DNA of 64,000 bases, taken from assembly GCA_023213395.1 (NCBI GenBank), contig CM041465.1:131385741-131449740 (forward strand), given 5' to 3'. Positions 1-10,812 of this stretch are shown piece by piece. Both the position numbers and the translations under genes were made by a program. Position 1 is the first letter of the stretch, and each line of letters starts with the position of its first letter. Under the pieces are notes generated by a model. The model was given only the letters and a program-made list of their open reading frames with translations, was not told the DNA's origin and made no database searches. The DNA comes from Cycas panzhihuaensis. Lineage: Eukaryota; Cycadophyta.

Positions 1-1917
1 TGTACAGACCTTGGTTTAATTTACCAAGTGGATTATTTTCCTCTCTTCTACCCTAAACCAAAGGAATCTTTTTTGGATGCCCTCCAGTATGGGAGAGACC
101 CTGGTTAGAATTTTGAAGATAGATATCCAAAAAACAAGGATATTTTATATTTAGTGGCCACAAGTTGGAGTTTACCAACTTGGCTAAGAAGTGCACTTTT
201 CCATCTAGCCAACTTCCTTTGAATTTGATCAATAAGGGGATTCCATAGGTCCTTGGACATCTTACTCAAAAAAAGAGGCATACCAAGGTATGTAGTAGGC
301 AGTTTCTTGATTTTCATTTACAAAATTTCACTGATCTTTCTTTGAGTAGTCTTTGGGGTATTTATGAAGTAAACATTGCTTTTATTCAAATTTACCTTTT
401 GGTTTGTGGCCAATTTGTATCTTCTCAATTTATTCTTAATCTTGGAGGCCTCCTTAATGGTAGCTTTCCCCAAGAATATGTTATCATCAACAAATAGGTG
501 GTGCATAATATTTTCCACCTTAGAAGTGGGACTCAGGTCTTTGACAAGTCCTTGTCTTTTAATTGCTTCCATGGTTTTGCCTAGTAGTTTAGCTAGGGTT
601 ATAAAGAGATAGGGAGATAAGGGATCCCCTTGTCTGAGACCCCTACATCTCAAAAAGAACTTGGATGAGGAACTGTTAATAATGATAGAGTATTGTGGAT
701 TTGAAATGCAAAGCTTTATCCAAGTTCTTCACTTCTCACCAAACTCAAAGGCATCTAAGCACTCCAATAGATAGTCCTAGGAAACTCTATCAAAGGTGTT
801 TGAAAGATCGATTTTTATGAGCATAGCAATCTCCTTCCTTTCCTTTGTTGAATGCAAGTTTTGTGGACCACAATAATGGCATTAATGATTTGTCTTCCTT
901 GCATGAAACCATCTTGGTTCTGAGATATTATATAGGAAATGATCCTTTTTAGTCTATAGGCGAGCACCTTGGTTAAGATCTTATATTTTATGTTATAGAG
1001 GTTAATAAGGCAAAAATCCTCTACTCTTTTGGCTCCTTTCTTTTTGGGATGAGAACCAAGAAAGTAGCTTGCCGTTCTTGGAGGATCTTTTGATTCGAAT
1101 AGAATTTGTGCAAAGCTTCCATGAGATCTATCTTTATTATGTCCTAGAATTCTTGGAAAAAAATTGAGAGGAAAACCTCTGTGTCAGGGGCTTTATCATG
1201 CTTCAATCCAAACATAGCCTTCTTAACCTCCTCCTAGGTGAAGGGGGTTGTCAATGAAGAGTTTTGGGCCAAGTTGACAAAATAGGAAATAAATCTCAGG
1301 AACGGGTCTTGGGCTTCCCTATCCCCACCTTGTGGTTCAGTGAATAATTCCTTAAACTTATCACTCGCAAGGTCTTTCATGTCTTTTGTGTCGTTCACCA
1401 TCAAGCCATCTTCTCTTTGAAGTCCATTGATTCTATTAATAGCTCTATGCTTTACTGCAGTCATGCGAAAGAATTTGGCGTTCCTATCTCCTTCAACAAG
1501 CCAAATGGCCCTAGATTTTTGTCTCTAGTGAATTTTTTCTCTATTTAACAGTTCCTCCAAGTTTTCAACCAAGTCTCTTTTTGCTTTCTTCAAGGTCAGG
1601 GTCCTATCTTTGTCATGGATCCTTTTCTCAATTTTGTTTAGGTCTTTGATAGTTTGGTCCTTAAGGATACATGTTAAGAAAAATTTCTTTGTCTCAAACT
1701 TTCATTTGACTTTTCACCCAATCAAGCTTCTTAGAGAATCTATCCATGGTGTGCCCCTAGATGGGGACATCGCTGTTTGATCCATATCATTTTAAGTCTG
1801 AAAGGTGAGCCTTTATGTTTCTCCAAGTCCGAAAATAGGAGTTGCATAGGAGAGTGATTTGATCTAATTTTTGGGAGTGCCTCTAATTTTTCAAAGAATT
1901 TACCAACCAAATAGTTA
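1..1917 (-). pseudogene. LINE A: L1-type ORF2 remnant (endonuclease end to RT), 3' end outside window
   Basis: Reading from 1905 down to 1 on the minus strand gives a broken L1 ORF2: the last part of the AP-like endonuclease (an SNHSP motif at about 1855, then FRLKMIWIKQ), the linker (1234-1464), the RT finger region with degenerate KAP and LIPK motifs (about 1020-1220), the palm with RQGDPLSPYLF (about 620) and catalytic FVDD (about 480), then LPTTYLGMPL (about 290). Non-LTR elements of this type copy their RNA at a nicked target. The frame is broken by many stops and shifts, so it is dead. Upstream of the endonuclease tail the sequence jumps directly to an ORF1 motif (YLVGKF, about 1890-1915), so most of ORF1 and of the endonuclease is missing. 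Copia-1 cuts the copy at 1917; the rest resumes at 9236. Confidence 0.88.
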
Positions 1918-2492
1918 TGTTGACAATGGGCATTAGGCCACATTGATCCCAAGATCATAAATATAATCACAATACAATAAATGCATGAAAGCATGAGAGC
2001 ATAAAAGCATAAACTGAAATATAGGAGCAAGAGAAAATGATACCCAATATGTGGAGTTGGAATTGGTCCAACCTCCCAAGAAAATAGCTTGATTAGCAAA
2101 CTGATAGCATAACAATACAACTCCAAGTCTCCATATGAGACAATGAGAAGAGGTCTCATTATATAGAGTGAAATGAGAGACCTAAGGCCTTGGATGTTTG
2201 ACAAGTGTCAAATATCCAAGATACATCACATGGATCATGAGCAAAAGTGCTTGGATCCTCACCTAAGGCCTTGGATGTTTGACAAGTGTCAAACATCCAA
2301 GATACATCACTTGGAATATTCAAACAAGTGCATGAGGGTCCATTGATCCTTTGTGACAACGTTGTGTCACTAGAAAGAATGTGGGTGTGCACTTTATCAC
2401 TTAAGTGATAAGTCACCCCTAAAGAATAAAGTGCATATATTACATGAAAAATAAATGTACATTCACTTAACATTTAAACATAAGGGTTAACA
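1918..2492 (-). repeat. Copia-1 3' LTR
   Basis: This 575-bp copy matches 8660-9235 over its full length. It is the downstream LTR for the minus-strand element because the polypurine tract abuts it at 2493. Both copies contain an internal repeat of the phrase ccttggatgtttgacaagtg (about 2190 and 2270 here). Confidence 0.95.
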
Positions 2493-2502
2493 CCCCCCTT
2501 CA
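2493..2502 (-). promoter_or_regulatory. Copia-1 polypurine tract
   Basis: On the minus strand the bases next to the 3' LTR read aatgaaggggggTGTTAA. The purine run is the expected primer for plus-strand DNA synthesis in LTR elements. It directly follows the RNase H reading region, as is common in copia elements. Confidence 0.85.
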
Positions 2503-3900
2503 TTTACAATGTTAAGTCGGACACCAAGACCATCTCTAAATTTTACAAATTTGTCTCTACCAAGTGGCTTGGTAAAGATATCCGCCGTCTGTTGCTTTGG
2601 TCGATATTGAGTGTGATCTCACCACCGTGTACATGCTCCCCGATGAAATGGTGGTGAACTTCAATATGCTTGGTCCGCGTGGAAAATGCGATTCTTAGTT
2701 AGCTTGAGGACACTGATTGTCACAATGAAGGGGTCGGTCTGCCGCCGAAACCCAAGCTCCCCAAGAATCCGTCGAAGCCAGATAGCCTCACAAGGCTGGG
2801 CTACTTTGTATTCTTCGCTGGAGGACAAGGTAACATTTGGTTGCTTCTTGCAACCCATGAAACAAATGATCAAGGGTAAAACGAACTTGAGGTAGATCTT
2901 CGCTATATTGGCATCCCCTAATCGAATCGAGAACCCTCCAAAGTGAAGTTCTCCTTATGTACATACTCAAGTCAAGCCGCAATGTTCCTTTGATATACTT
3001 GAGTATGCGCCTTCTTTGCATTCAGATGTATCGATTGGGTTGAGACATGTAACGAGCAAATCCCAACAAATGAAATATCCTACGAGTGTTGGTGAGATAA
3101 ATGAGACTCCCAATCAACTACGGTAAAGTGTGGGATCTGTGGAAGCCTCATTGAGAAAGCTTGCGCCGCTTCTCCATGGGTGTAGGCGCGCCTTGCGATC
3201 TGCATCCGAATCTTTGCAAGATGTTCCAAGAATATTTTGCTTGGGAAATGAAGATATAGTCACCGGCACGCCATACCTCAAAGCCTAGAAAGTAATGGAG
3301 AAGTCCAAGATCACCATCTCAAAACTTCTCTTCAAATCATTTTGGAGAACATTGATGAGCTTAGTGTCATCACCGTGATCACTAAGTCATCTACATACAA
3401 GGCAATATAAGTGACATGGTGATGGTCATGTTTGATGTACAAGTTTGGATCGAGATGTGGATCGATGAAACCCATGTCTCAAAAAGTATTCATCGATTTT
3501 TGCATACCATGCCCCAGAGCTTGCTTCAAGCCATACAAAGCCTTCTTGAGGCGACATACCAAATGCTCCTTGCCTTGTTCCTTGTAACCGGAGGTTGCTC
3601 CAAGTATACCTCCTCTTGAAGATCGCCATTGAGGAAGGCGCCTTCACGTCCATCGATATACTGCCCATTTGCATTGTGCGCCTAGGGCCAAGAGAAGTCG
3701 ATGGTGTTCATATTTGCTACAGTGCAAAGGTCTCCTCGTAATCGATTCCTTCTTGTTGTTTAAACTTTGCTACAAGTCTTGCTCGACGCTTGAGTGTCCC
3801 ATCGAATGGACTTTGGTCTTGTAGACCCATTTACAATGATTACTGCTGCTTGTGTGGAGGCAATTCGACCAAGTCCCAAGTACCATTCTTATGAATGGAT
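2503..3900 (-). pseudogene. Copia-1 RT and RNase H region of pol
   Basis: Minus-strand fragments in several frames give a copia RT and RNase H. Visible are the N-terminal EGIDYEETFAPVA-like block near 3720, a catalytic YVDD (ALYVDDLVIT) near 3380, an RNase H start ILKYIKGTLRLDL near 2990, KKQPNVTLSSSE near 2840, and a C-terminal TKHIEVHHHF block near 2660. RT copies the genomic RNA and RNase H removes it. The catalytic YVDD is preserved, but frame changes separate every block, so no full polyprotein can be made. Continuous with the integrase region upstream on the minus strand. Confidence 0.85.
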
Positions 3901-5400
3901 TGAATCTCCTCATCCATGGCGACTTTCCAATTATCACTTTGTGAAGCCTCAAAGGTAGTAGGCTCATCAATAGAAAGCACTTCACCATAAGTGCAAAGTT
4001 TGTTTGTCGCCGATACTTTGATGGACGCTTCCTTCAATGATATGACCATCCTGCATCTGCTTTGAGTGTACCATTTAGCTAACTTCTGAAGTGATGTGGC
4101 CTGAACCCCAATATCTTCTGGCCTAAGTGTAGGGGTATCAGAAGATGAAGTGGAAGGTTCAAGTGGGGCAAATGAGGATGAAGTAGATGGCATGAAGGTG
4201 CAGATGAAGAACATGGTGTGTAAGATTGAGGGAAGGAAGTCCTCAACAATCTTTTTCCCTTTGTCAATGGGGGGTTGGATTGGTGCCATATCCAACTCTT
4301 TTTGATCATACTCAACAAAGATTACATCTATTGAGAGATGTATTTTCTTCCCAACTGGATCATACAATTTGTAGGGTTTGCTATGGATTGAATATCCTAC
4401 AAAGATGCATTTAAGACTATGTTTGTCCAATTTAGTTCTTTGTTGATCTGGTATGTGCATATATGTAGTACACCCGAATGTCCTTAAGTGGCTGATAGTT
4501 GGCTTCTTTCCAGACCATGCTTCCTCAGGTGTGATATTGGTGACTGCGGTAGGGACTGATTGGCCACATAAATTGCTTTGAAATGCTTGACCCGCAAGCT
4601 CTTGGAAGCCCTTTTGAATGCATCATTGTTCTGGCTTTATTAGCCAATGTTCTATTCATCCTCTCGGAGACTCCATTTTGCCGAGGAGTATGAGGAGCTG
4701 TGAGTTGTCTCCGAATTCCATTATCCTTGCAAAATTGGTTGAATTCATTTGAAGTGAATTCACCCATTATCCGACCTTAATGTGCCAATTGAGTAGCCGA
4801 TTCATTTTCTACTCCGCCTTGAACTCTTTGAATTTGGAGAAGGCTTCCCGATTTGTGCTTTAGGAAGTAGACCCGCACTTTGTGAGAGAAGTCATCAATA
4901 AAGGATATGTAGTACAAAGCTCCTCCAAAGGAGTGGATGGACATGGGTCCACACAAGTCGAGTGAACTAATTGCAAAGGATAAGATGCACGCCATGCTTT
5001 GCCTTTAGGAAAAGGCGGTAGATGTTGTGTCCCCATTATGCAAGCTTCTGAAAGACATTTTGAGCCATACATCTTTGGAAGCCCATACACCATGCTTTGT
5101 ATGTCATCTCGGCTTCATTGTCTGAGCTTAAATGTCCTAGACGCTGATGCCATAACTGAATTTTTGACAAAGATGTGAAACCAGAGTAGCAGAATCAAGA
5201 GTAATATTATTGGCATCCAACTTGTAAAGGCCTTGATCCTCATAGGCTATAGCTACAATCTGATCATCTTTGTCACGAATGGTACATTTCATTTTGAATA
5301 GTAAGCTCATATGTTGCTTGTTCATCCTGCTAACAGAGAGCGATTCTTCTCTATAGAAGAAATGAAATAGGCATCACTATTGGGAAATGATAAGGAAGGA
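3901..5400 (-). pseudogene. Copia-1 integrase region of pol
   Basis: Minus-strand fragments show the GAG-pre-integrase/zinc region (about 5040-5140, degenerate), the first core block LDLCGPM followed by YYISFIDDFSHKVRVYF (about 4860-4960), the block GEFTSNEFNQFCKDNGI with TPRQNGVSERMNRTL (about 4640-4767), and the integrase tail with KCIFVGYS (about 4395). The 206-residue open stretch at 3840-4460 runs from the integrase tail into the RT N-terminus (WKVAMDEEIQSIHKNGTWDL). The D, D and E surroundings of the catalytic triad are recognisable, but stops and shifts divide them. Confidence 0.85.
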
Positions 5401-6590
5401 TTTTAGGAGAGTGAAAAGGAGCTATGGTGCCTATTCCGAAACCTCGCTTGATTCACCATTTCCAAAGGTTACTAAATGACCTTTGCCTTCCTTGATGTTG
5501 CATAGGAGTTCTTCACTCCCTGTCATGTGTCGAGTAGCTCGAATCGATAATCCAAGTGTTGTCAACCTTGGATGATTGGAATGCACAAAATAGTTTGTCG
5601 TCATTGGCAAACTGATTATAATGGCGTTGGTAGCCATTTCTTTGACCCCCCCCTCCTTGTGGACCTCTTCGATAGGCACCTCGATTTGGTTGAGGAACCG
5701 CACGATCCGATCAAATTCTTTGAAATCTCATGGGCATTGCTGGTCTTTTGGCCCCGTGGTGATCTTTGCTTATGTAAGATTTGCTTGCTTCTTTTTGCAC
5801 TCAGTGCAATGTGGCTGTGAATGCCACAATATTGGCAAACGACATTGGTCTTGAAGATCCAATGTTCATATTTCTAAACCGCTTTGTGAATGCGGTGTTA
5901 GATTTTTGAGTTGGCTTTGCCTTTCTTTGTGAAAGCACTTGATGTAGATGGTTCTTCATTATCCTTAGCATAAATTTGTTCTTCAAGCAATAAGCTTTCA
6001 AGTTGATTGATCATCCCCTAAGTGAACCATCTCGTGTAGTTGATGATATGAAGCCATTGTAGTCCTTTGGTAGTGCTTTTGTGATGGAGGCTACGATTTC
6101 ATCTCTTGTATTGGACTACCCAAAGTCGCTAATTCATTACAAACCTCCTTAATAGAGGACATGAATGCTGTCATTGGCTTTACTAATTTAATGGAGTACA
6201 ATTTAGCTTTTATCATCAAAATGTGAGCTTCATCTCGCCTTTCATACAAAGAGGACAAGGTGTCCCATGCTTCTTTTAGAAGATAGTGTGAAGAAATATT
6301 TTGATCTACATGTATGTCCACAACCATTCGAATGAATGCCAAAGCCATTTCGCCTTTGGCCTCCCATGCAACAACAAGTTGAACGCCCACAGGTGCAGGT
6401 TGATTATCATTAACCACAAGTGTAGGATTGAAGATTCTTCCAGAAACATATCCCTTAACTCATTCATTATCAAGAGATTTTTGTGATTCTTTTCCATTCT
6501 TGATAGTTAGCTTGTCCTATTAGCCTTATGGTACAAGCATTTAGCATTTGTATGGCACCATCTTTCCACTTGAGTAACACTTGAAGCTAG
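5401..6590 (-). pseudogene. Copia-1 gag and protease region
   Basis: On the minus strand, 6091-6500 encodes a UBN2-type copia gag (LKEAWDTLSSLYERRDEAHILMIKAKLYSIKL). A CCHC knuckle start, CQYCGIHSHIA, lies near 5840, with the final Cys out of frame. The protease region follows at 5431-5703: the ATRHMTGS half of the active-site motif is present but the preceding Asp-Ser-Gly is lost (SIRATRHMTG). Gag would package the RNA and protease would process the polyprotein. Gag begins near 6580, close to a YQEWKRI motif, unusually far (about 2 kb) from the 5' LTR. Confidence 0.82.
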
Positions 6591-8640
6591 CAGATAACTT
6601 GGAAGTCTCAAGAGCTTTGTCGCTAAGATCCACCTTCAAACAACACCACCTGTCCCGCTCTTACAAGAAGATCCAACAACCAATGGGGTGACGAGAAGTG
6701 GAGGACTCGCTAATGAGGTGGAGAACCAAGTTAAATCCAGGACAAGGTGTAGGTTGATCCGCATGGACGCATTCATGCTTTCCCCGGGATTCATGACCCA
6801 ATAACACCATTTTCAACCTCCTTTCCTTCAAGCAACCTTAATTGTCGGCAATCGACTGACTGCATTTGGCCTATTGGTCCCTAGGGAATGCACCAAGCTT
6901 AAGGTTAATTCGGAGGCAAGGTTTGAACCTTTTCGAGCCTCCCCAATGATTTTTAAGTTCACTTTTAAATAAGTGTGAGTGAATCTTCTTACTTGATTTT
7001 CTTTATGCCTTTTGGCTTACAAATGAAAGAGCACAAAACAGATAAGTGCTTTAGATCCAAGTATGTATGCTTGAGTACAATGATGAAGTACTTTTGAGTA
7101 CTAAAACAAAATGTAAGGAACCTTTGATGACAGAATAAAGGGTTCCTTTTAAGCTCCACAAACCGATGAAGTGATGAAAATGTACTCAAGAAATTGCTTC
7201 AAAGTCCAACACAAGCTCCATTACAGCTTGTTGAGACTTAAAATGTCTCAACCATCCAACAAAAACAAGTGATTTTATTACTTTTCTCAATGAGCCTTCT
7301 TTTGAATCAAGAAGGGCAAGGTCACCATGCAAGGTGCCAAAAACCGAGTTTAGGTGATAAATTTCTTCACCTTTACAATGAAAACATTCCTCTTGATCAC
7401 AATAATTAAGCCTAATGACCGAAAGTGTGAAAAAAGGCTTAAAGGTAAGTACACAAGTACTTTTGAGAATCAAGAGAGCTAATGTAGAAAAACTTTAAGA
7501 AGCCCAAATTTATTAGTTGAGAAATTTAAAAAACTCTAAAATGAGTCAATGAGATAAAAGCATTTTTTAAAAAAAATGCTATTTAAGAGCTTGAGTCAGC
7601 CGATCGACAGTAATGTGAGTAATGCTTCAAACGAAATGGCGCAAGTAATGCTTGAAGTGTCGATCGGGCGCCAGATAAGTGGAAATGAAGATGAGCCGGT
7701 GATGTGGATGAGGCACGCTTCAAATGCCGATCAAGCAAGTAAGGCCGACCGCAGCAGGACAGTTTCAATGGGCAGCCAATATGTGCTTCAAATGCCGATG
7801 CAACGGCATGACAATTGCCGAGGATGAATTAAAAGTTGAGCCGAATTCAAGAATTAATGGACAAAGAATGGAATGCTAATGCCGAATGGACAAATGAGAT
7901 CGAAGAATGGCATGAGCCAAATGTCGATCGGCAAATGAGGATATGAGTTGGCACAATAGTGTCGAATGAATGCTAAACAATGATGTAGATGTCTCACCGA
8001 TTGCAATCGAATGATTTAGCCGATCACATTTGACTAGATGTTGAGTCTGGACAAAGAAGCAGTGACACCGGATGCAGAAGAGCACGCCTTGAAGATGAGT
8101 CGGCCGATTGTGTGCCTGGCAAGACGCCACCGCAACTAGTGATGAGTCGCCTCAAGCCGAGCCGGAATGACAAGAGACAACCGGCAAAGGCCGGCAGTGA
8201 ATGAGAGTCGATGTGGCACCAAAATGATCGCAGCTTGAGGAGTCCAAGATCGAGTTGGCAAGAATCGATCGCGGCATTTGGCGCTGAGAGGAGGAGTGAT
8301 GTGGCGCCCCAAGTGAGCCCAATGCTTAGTTGGAAATCGAACCGAGTTGGCAACTCTTGAGATGAGGTGGCGCCTTCTTCACCGACCGTAGTGAATGGCC
8401 GAGTCAGCCCACCGTGGTGGAATCTCTTCAATCACGATCGGAAAGCAGTGAGATACCGGCAGCCTAGTGATGAGTAGCCGGGAGTGACAAACGATCCCCG
8501 CGATTAGTTGGCGCTTTGATGAGATGAGCCGGATACCTTCCTTCCGCCGAGTTGGTAGTCCAAAGTGTTGATCCTCACGACTTGGCAAAGGTCCACCCAA
8601 TGTGACAGAGATAACAAAGAGACTAATATGCTTAAACAGA
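6591..8640 (-). other. Copia-1 long untranslated leader, CpG-rich in 7560-8600
   Basis: The stretch between PBS and gag is about 2 kb, with no recognisable domain. 6591-7560 is ordinary AT-leaning sequence. 7560-8600 is sharply different: rich in CpG and in variants of gccgatcg, tcgatcg and ccggcaa, while the pol region nearby is full of decay. Open frames here (for example 8024-8431 minus, 135 residues) match nothing I know and look incidental. It could be a leader specific to this family, a smaller nested insertion, or captured DNA. Confidence 0.6.
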
Positions 8641-8641
8641 C

Positions 8642-8658
8642 CATTAGCTCGATACTAA
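8642..8658 (-). promoter_or_regulatory. Copia-1 primer-binding site, initiator tRNA-Met type, degenerate
   Basis: On the minus strand, just after the 5' LTR, the sequence reads tagtatcgagctaatgg. It resembles the usual copia primer site tggtatcagagc (complement of the 3' end of initiator tRNA-Met) with several changes. Confidence 0.7.
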
Positions 8659-8659
8659 A

Positions 8660-9235
8660 TGTTGACAATGGGCATTAGGCCACATTGATCCCAAGATCAT
8701 AAATATAATCACAATACAATAAATGCATGAAAGCATGAGAGCATAAAAGCATAAACTGAAATATAGGAGCAAGAGAAAATGATACCCAATATGTGGAGTT
8801 GGAATTGGTCCAACCTCCAAATGAATAACAATTTGATTAGCAAACTGATAGCATAACAATACAACTCCAAGTCTCCATATGAGACAATGAGAAGAGGTCT
8901 CATTATATAGAGTGAAATGAGAGACCTAAGGCCTTGGATGTTTGACAAGTGTCAAATATCCAAGATACATCACATGGATCATGAGCAAAAGTGCTTGATC
9001 CTCATTTAGGCCTTGGATGTTTGACAAGTGTCAAACATCCAAGATACATCACTTGGAATATTCAAACAAGTGCATAAGGGTCCATTGACCCTTTTGTGAC
9101 AACGTTGTGTCACTAGAAAGAATGTGGGTGTGCACTTTATCACTTAAGTGATAAGTCACCCCTAAAGTATAAAGTGCATATATTACATGAAAAATAAATG
9201 TACATTCACTTAACATTTAAACATAAGGTTTAACA
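8660..9235 (-). repeat. Copia-1 5' LTR
   Basis: This 576-bp copy matches 1918-2492. Differences seen by eye are a short replaced patch near 8815-8830, a small indel near 8997-9010 and a few single changes near 9075-9100, 9170 and 9230. In the minus orientation it is the promoter-bearing LTR upstream of the PBS. Confidence 0.95.
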
Positions 9236-9409
9236 TTTCCAGTGTTTCTCTGTTTTCTCCACCAAATTCTTTGGGATTCTTAGTCTTTGTTGTCTTGAAT
9301 GACGGGGGTTAAGTCATTTTTTCTTTTTCCCAAATCTTAAGATTTCTAAATAAGATTTACCTTGAGGGGGTTTATGAAATTGGTTTTGCAACATTTGTTC
9401 ATTTTCCAT
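9236..9409 (-). pseudogene. LINE A ORF1 N-terminus
   Basis: From an ATG whose first base is at 9409 the minus strand encodes about 58 residues: MENEQMLQNQF, then GKSYLEILRFGKKKK, and ending LVEKTEKHW at the Copia-1 edge. LINE F has LVDKTEKHWENCLVGRF at the same place. The missing continuation, YLVGKF, is found on the other side of Copia-1 near 1900, so Copia-1 sits inside this ORF1. ORF1 of plant L1 elements is an RNA-binding DUF4283 protein with a CCHC knuckle. Here it is cut and fused to the endonuclease tail by an internal deletion. Confidence 0.72.
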
Positions 9410-9990
9410 GTTAAAATAAAGAAAGAGAAAAAGAAAAATGGATAGAAATCTAATTGTTTGTAAGGCGGAGAATCTTATGGAAGAACATAGGCCCCCCCAA
9501 GGAGAGATCTATTTTTAGCCTGGCTCCACACAGAATGCTATGCAATTTTGGTGTTGAGGGGTCGTGTCTTCGCCCCTTCCCTTCTCTTCCACCAACTCTC
9601 CTCTCGTTTGTCTGGTCACTGTCCTATCTCTGGTATTCCTTTTGAAGTCGTGGCCCTTGTTAACAGTCGCTATCTTCCCATCGATGACACCATTTATCTC
9701 GGCAAGACGATGAAGGATAAGATTTGTTTGGAGGCTCTCCAAACAAAAAAGTTGGAGATACACCAGGTTGGATCCCTGGGCTCCCCTTTCATCGCGATAG
9801 CACACTGTCCCTAGCCGAATTGCACCATAACATTGAGCCTATTTGCCATTCGAGTTTGCCCTTTCTGGAGAGAGGTCTGAGACTTTATCTGCCTTACACC
9901 ATGGCACAGTTCTACTGGAGGGTTCCCTCCTCTCCTTTTGCTTTGCACTATCTTCGTCTCCAGTAAACTTTAGCCACCACGACGTGAATA
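9410..9990 (-). other. Probable LINE A 5' untranslated region, GC-rich
   Basis: Just upstream of the LINE A ORF1 start lies a GC-rich block (9480-9965) in otherwise AT-rich DNA. The other full-length copies D, E and F carry similarly sized GC-rich 5' regions (37921-38471, 50185-50719, 48143-48562), so a LINE 5' UTR is the simplest reading. A plus-strand open frame at 9548-9814 (88 residues, including LPIDDTIYLGKTMKDKICLE) has coding-like third positions, but I do not recognise it. A captured exon is possible. Confidence 0.45.
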
Positions 9991-10812
9991 TGCGCAACGC
10001 TTTGGAAATTGTATAGTGTTTCATTAAAAGTTGTGTAAAGAATTTTATTTTGTTTTATTTGTTGACGTTTTTAATAGTTTAATAATTTTTATAAAAAAAA
10101 TTATATTACTTTTTTGAAAGTTTTTAAAAAGAATTTAATTTTGTAAACATTAATAGTGTTATTAGTTGGTAATAGAAATTGATAATAAATAATATGAAAA
10201 TTGTGTAGTGTTTGATGAAAAGTTTAGTAGAGTATTTTATTATTATGTTTAAGGTTTTTAATGGTTTAATAATCTTATTTTGTAATTGTTAACAAAAATT
10301 AAATGTTATTGAGTGAGTTTAGGTGATTGGACCATGTGGGAATAAAGAGTGTGGGTGGGGTGTTGGAGTAGGGTGGATGAGGGGTTTAAATGGTAGAGGA
10401 TAATATTAAGGAATAAAATATATAAAGGATATTGAATGGGTGTATATGCAATGAAGACCAAGATAGTTGTGTGAGGATGGGGAGCAAGTATAGGAGAGGA
10501 GAAGAATGGAAAATGATAAACATGGATTGGAAGTTGATACTGTACGAGGGATTAAACATGGGTAAAGGATAAATTATAGAATAAAAGATATAATGGGAAT
10601 TGGAAAAGGTATGAAAGAGGTGGTAGGAGGGCAAAACATCTTTTGAAGGAAAAGATGTAGGGGAGGGATAGTGTATTTAAGAGCTTAGAGGAGGGCTTAA
10701 AGTTTTGGAACATAGAAGGGGGTTTAATATAAGAGATGGATATTGTGTTGGTTGATATTTGGCAAATTGGGATTTTAAAATTTGTCTATCATTAGTTTTA
10801 AGGTGCACATTG
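9991..10812. other. AT-rich spacer without recognisable gene
   Basis: No motif, repeat boundary or domain is visible. The pyrimidine-rich minus-strand open frame at 10386-10634 is low complexity and unlikely to be a gene. Confidence 0.6.

Larger units (their letters stand above)
1918..9235 (-). mobile_element. Copia-1: Ty1/copia LTR retrotransposon, structurally complete, coding region decayed
   Basis: A 7.3-kb element is bounded by two direct LTRs that start TGTTGAC and end TTAACA on the plus strand. Protein motifs, PBS and PPT show that it is transcribed from the minus strand. In minus orientation the order is 5' LTR, PBS, about 2 kb leader, gag, protease, integrase, RT, RNase H, PPT, 3' LTR, the copia order. 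The LTRs differ at only a few sites and small indels (about 97% identical by eye), yet gag-pol has many frameshifts. It sits inside LINE A ORF1. The five bases before (agtta) and after (tttcc) do not match, so no target-site duplication is visible. Confidence 0.93.

Noticed and set aside
6925-6960. ggtttgaacc word considered as a tRNA T-arm
   Set aside because: No acceptor, D or anticodon arms can be folded around it.
8024-8431. 135-residue minus-strand frame in the Copia-1 leader
   Set aside because: No recognisable domain; GC-rich composition explains the lack of stops.
7876-8600. Repeated gccgat words considered as a regulatory repeat array or CRISPR-like array
   Set aside because: Spacing is irregular, there is no conserved repeat unit, and the context is a plant retrotransposon.
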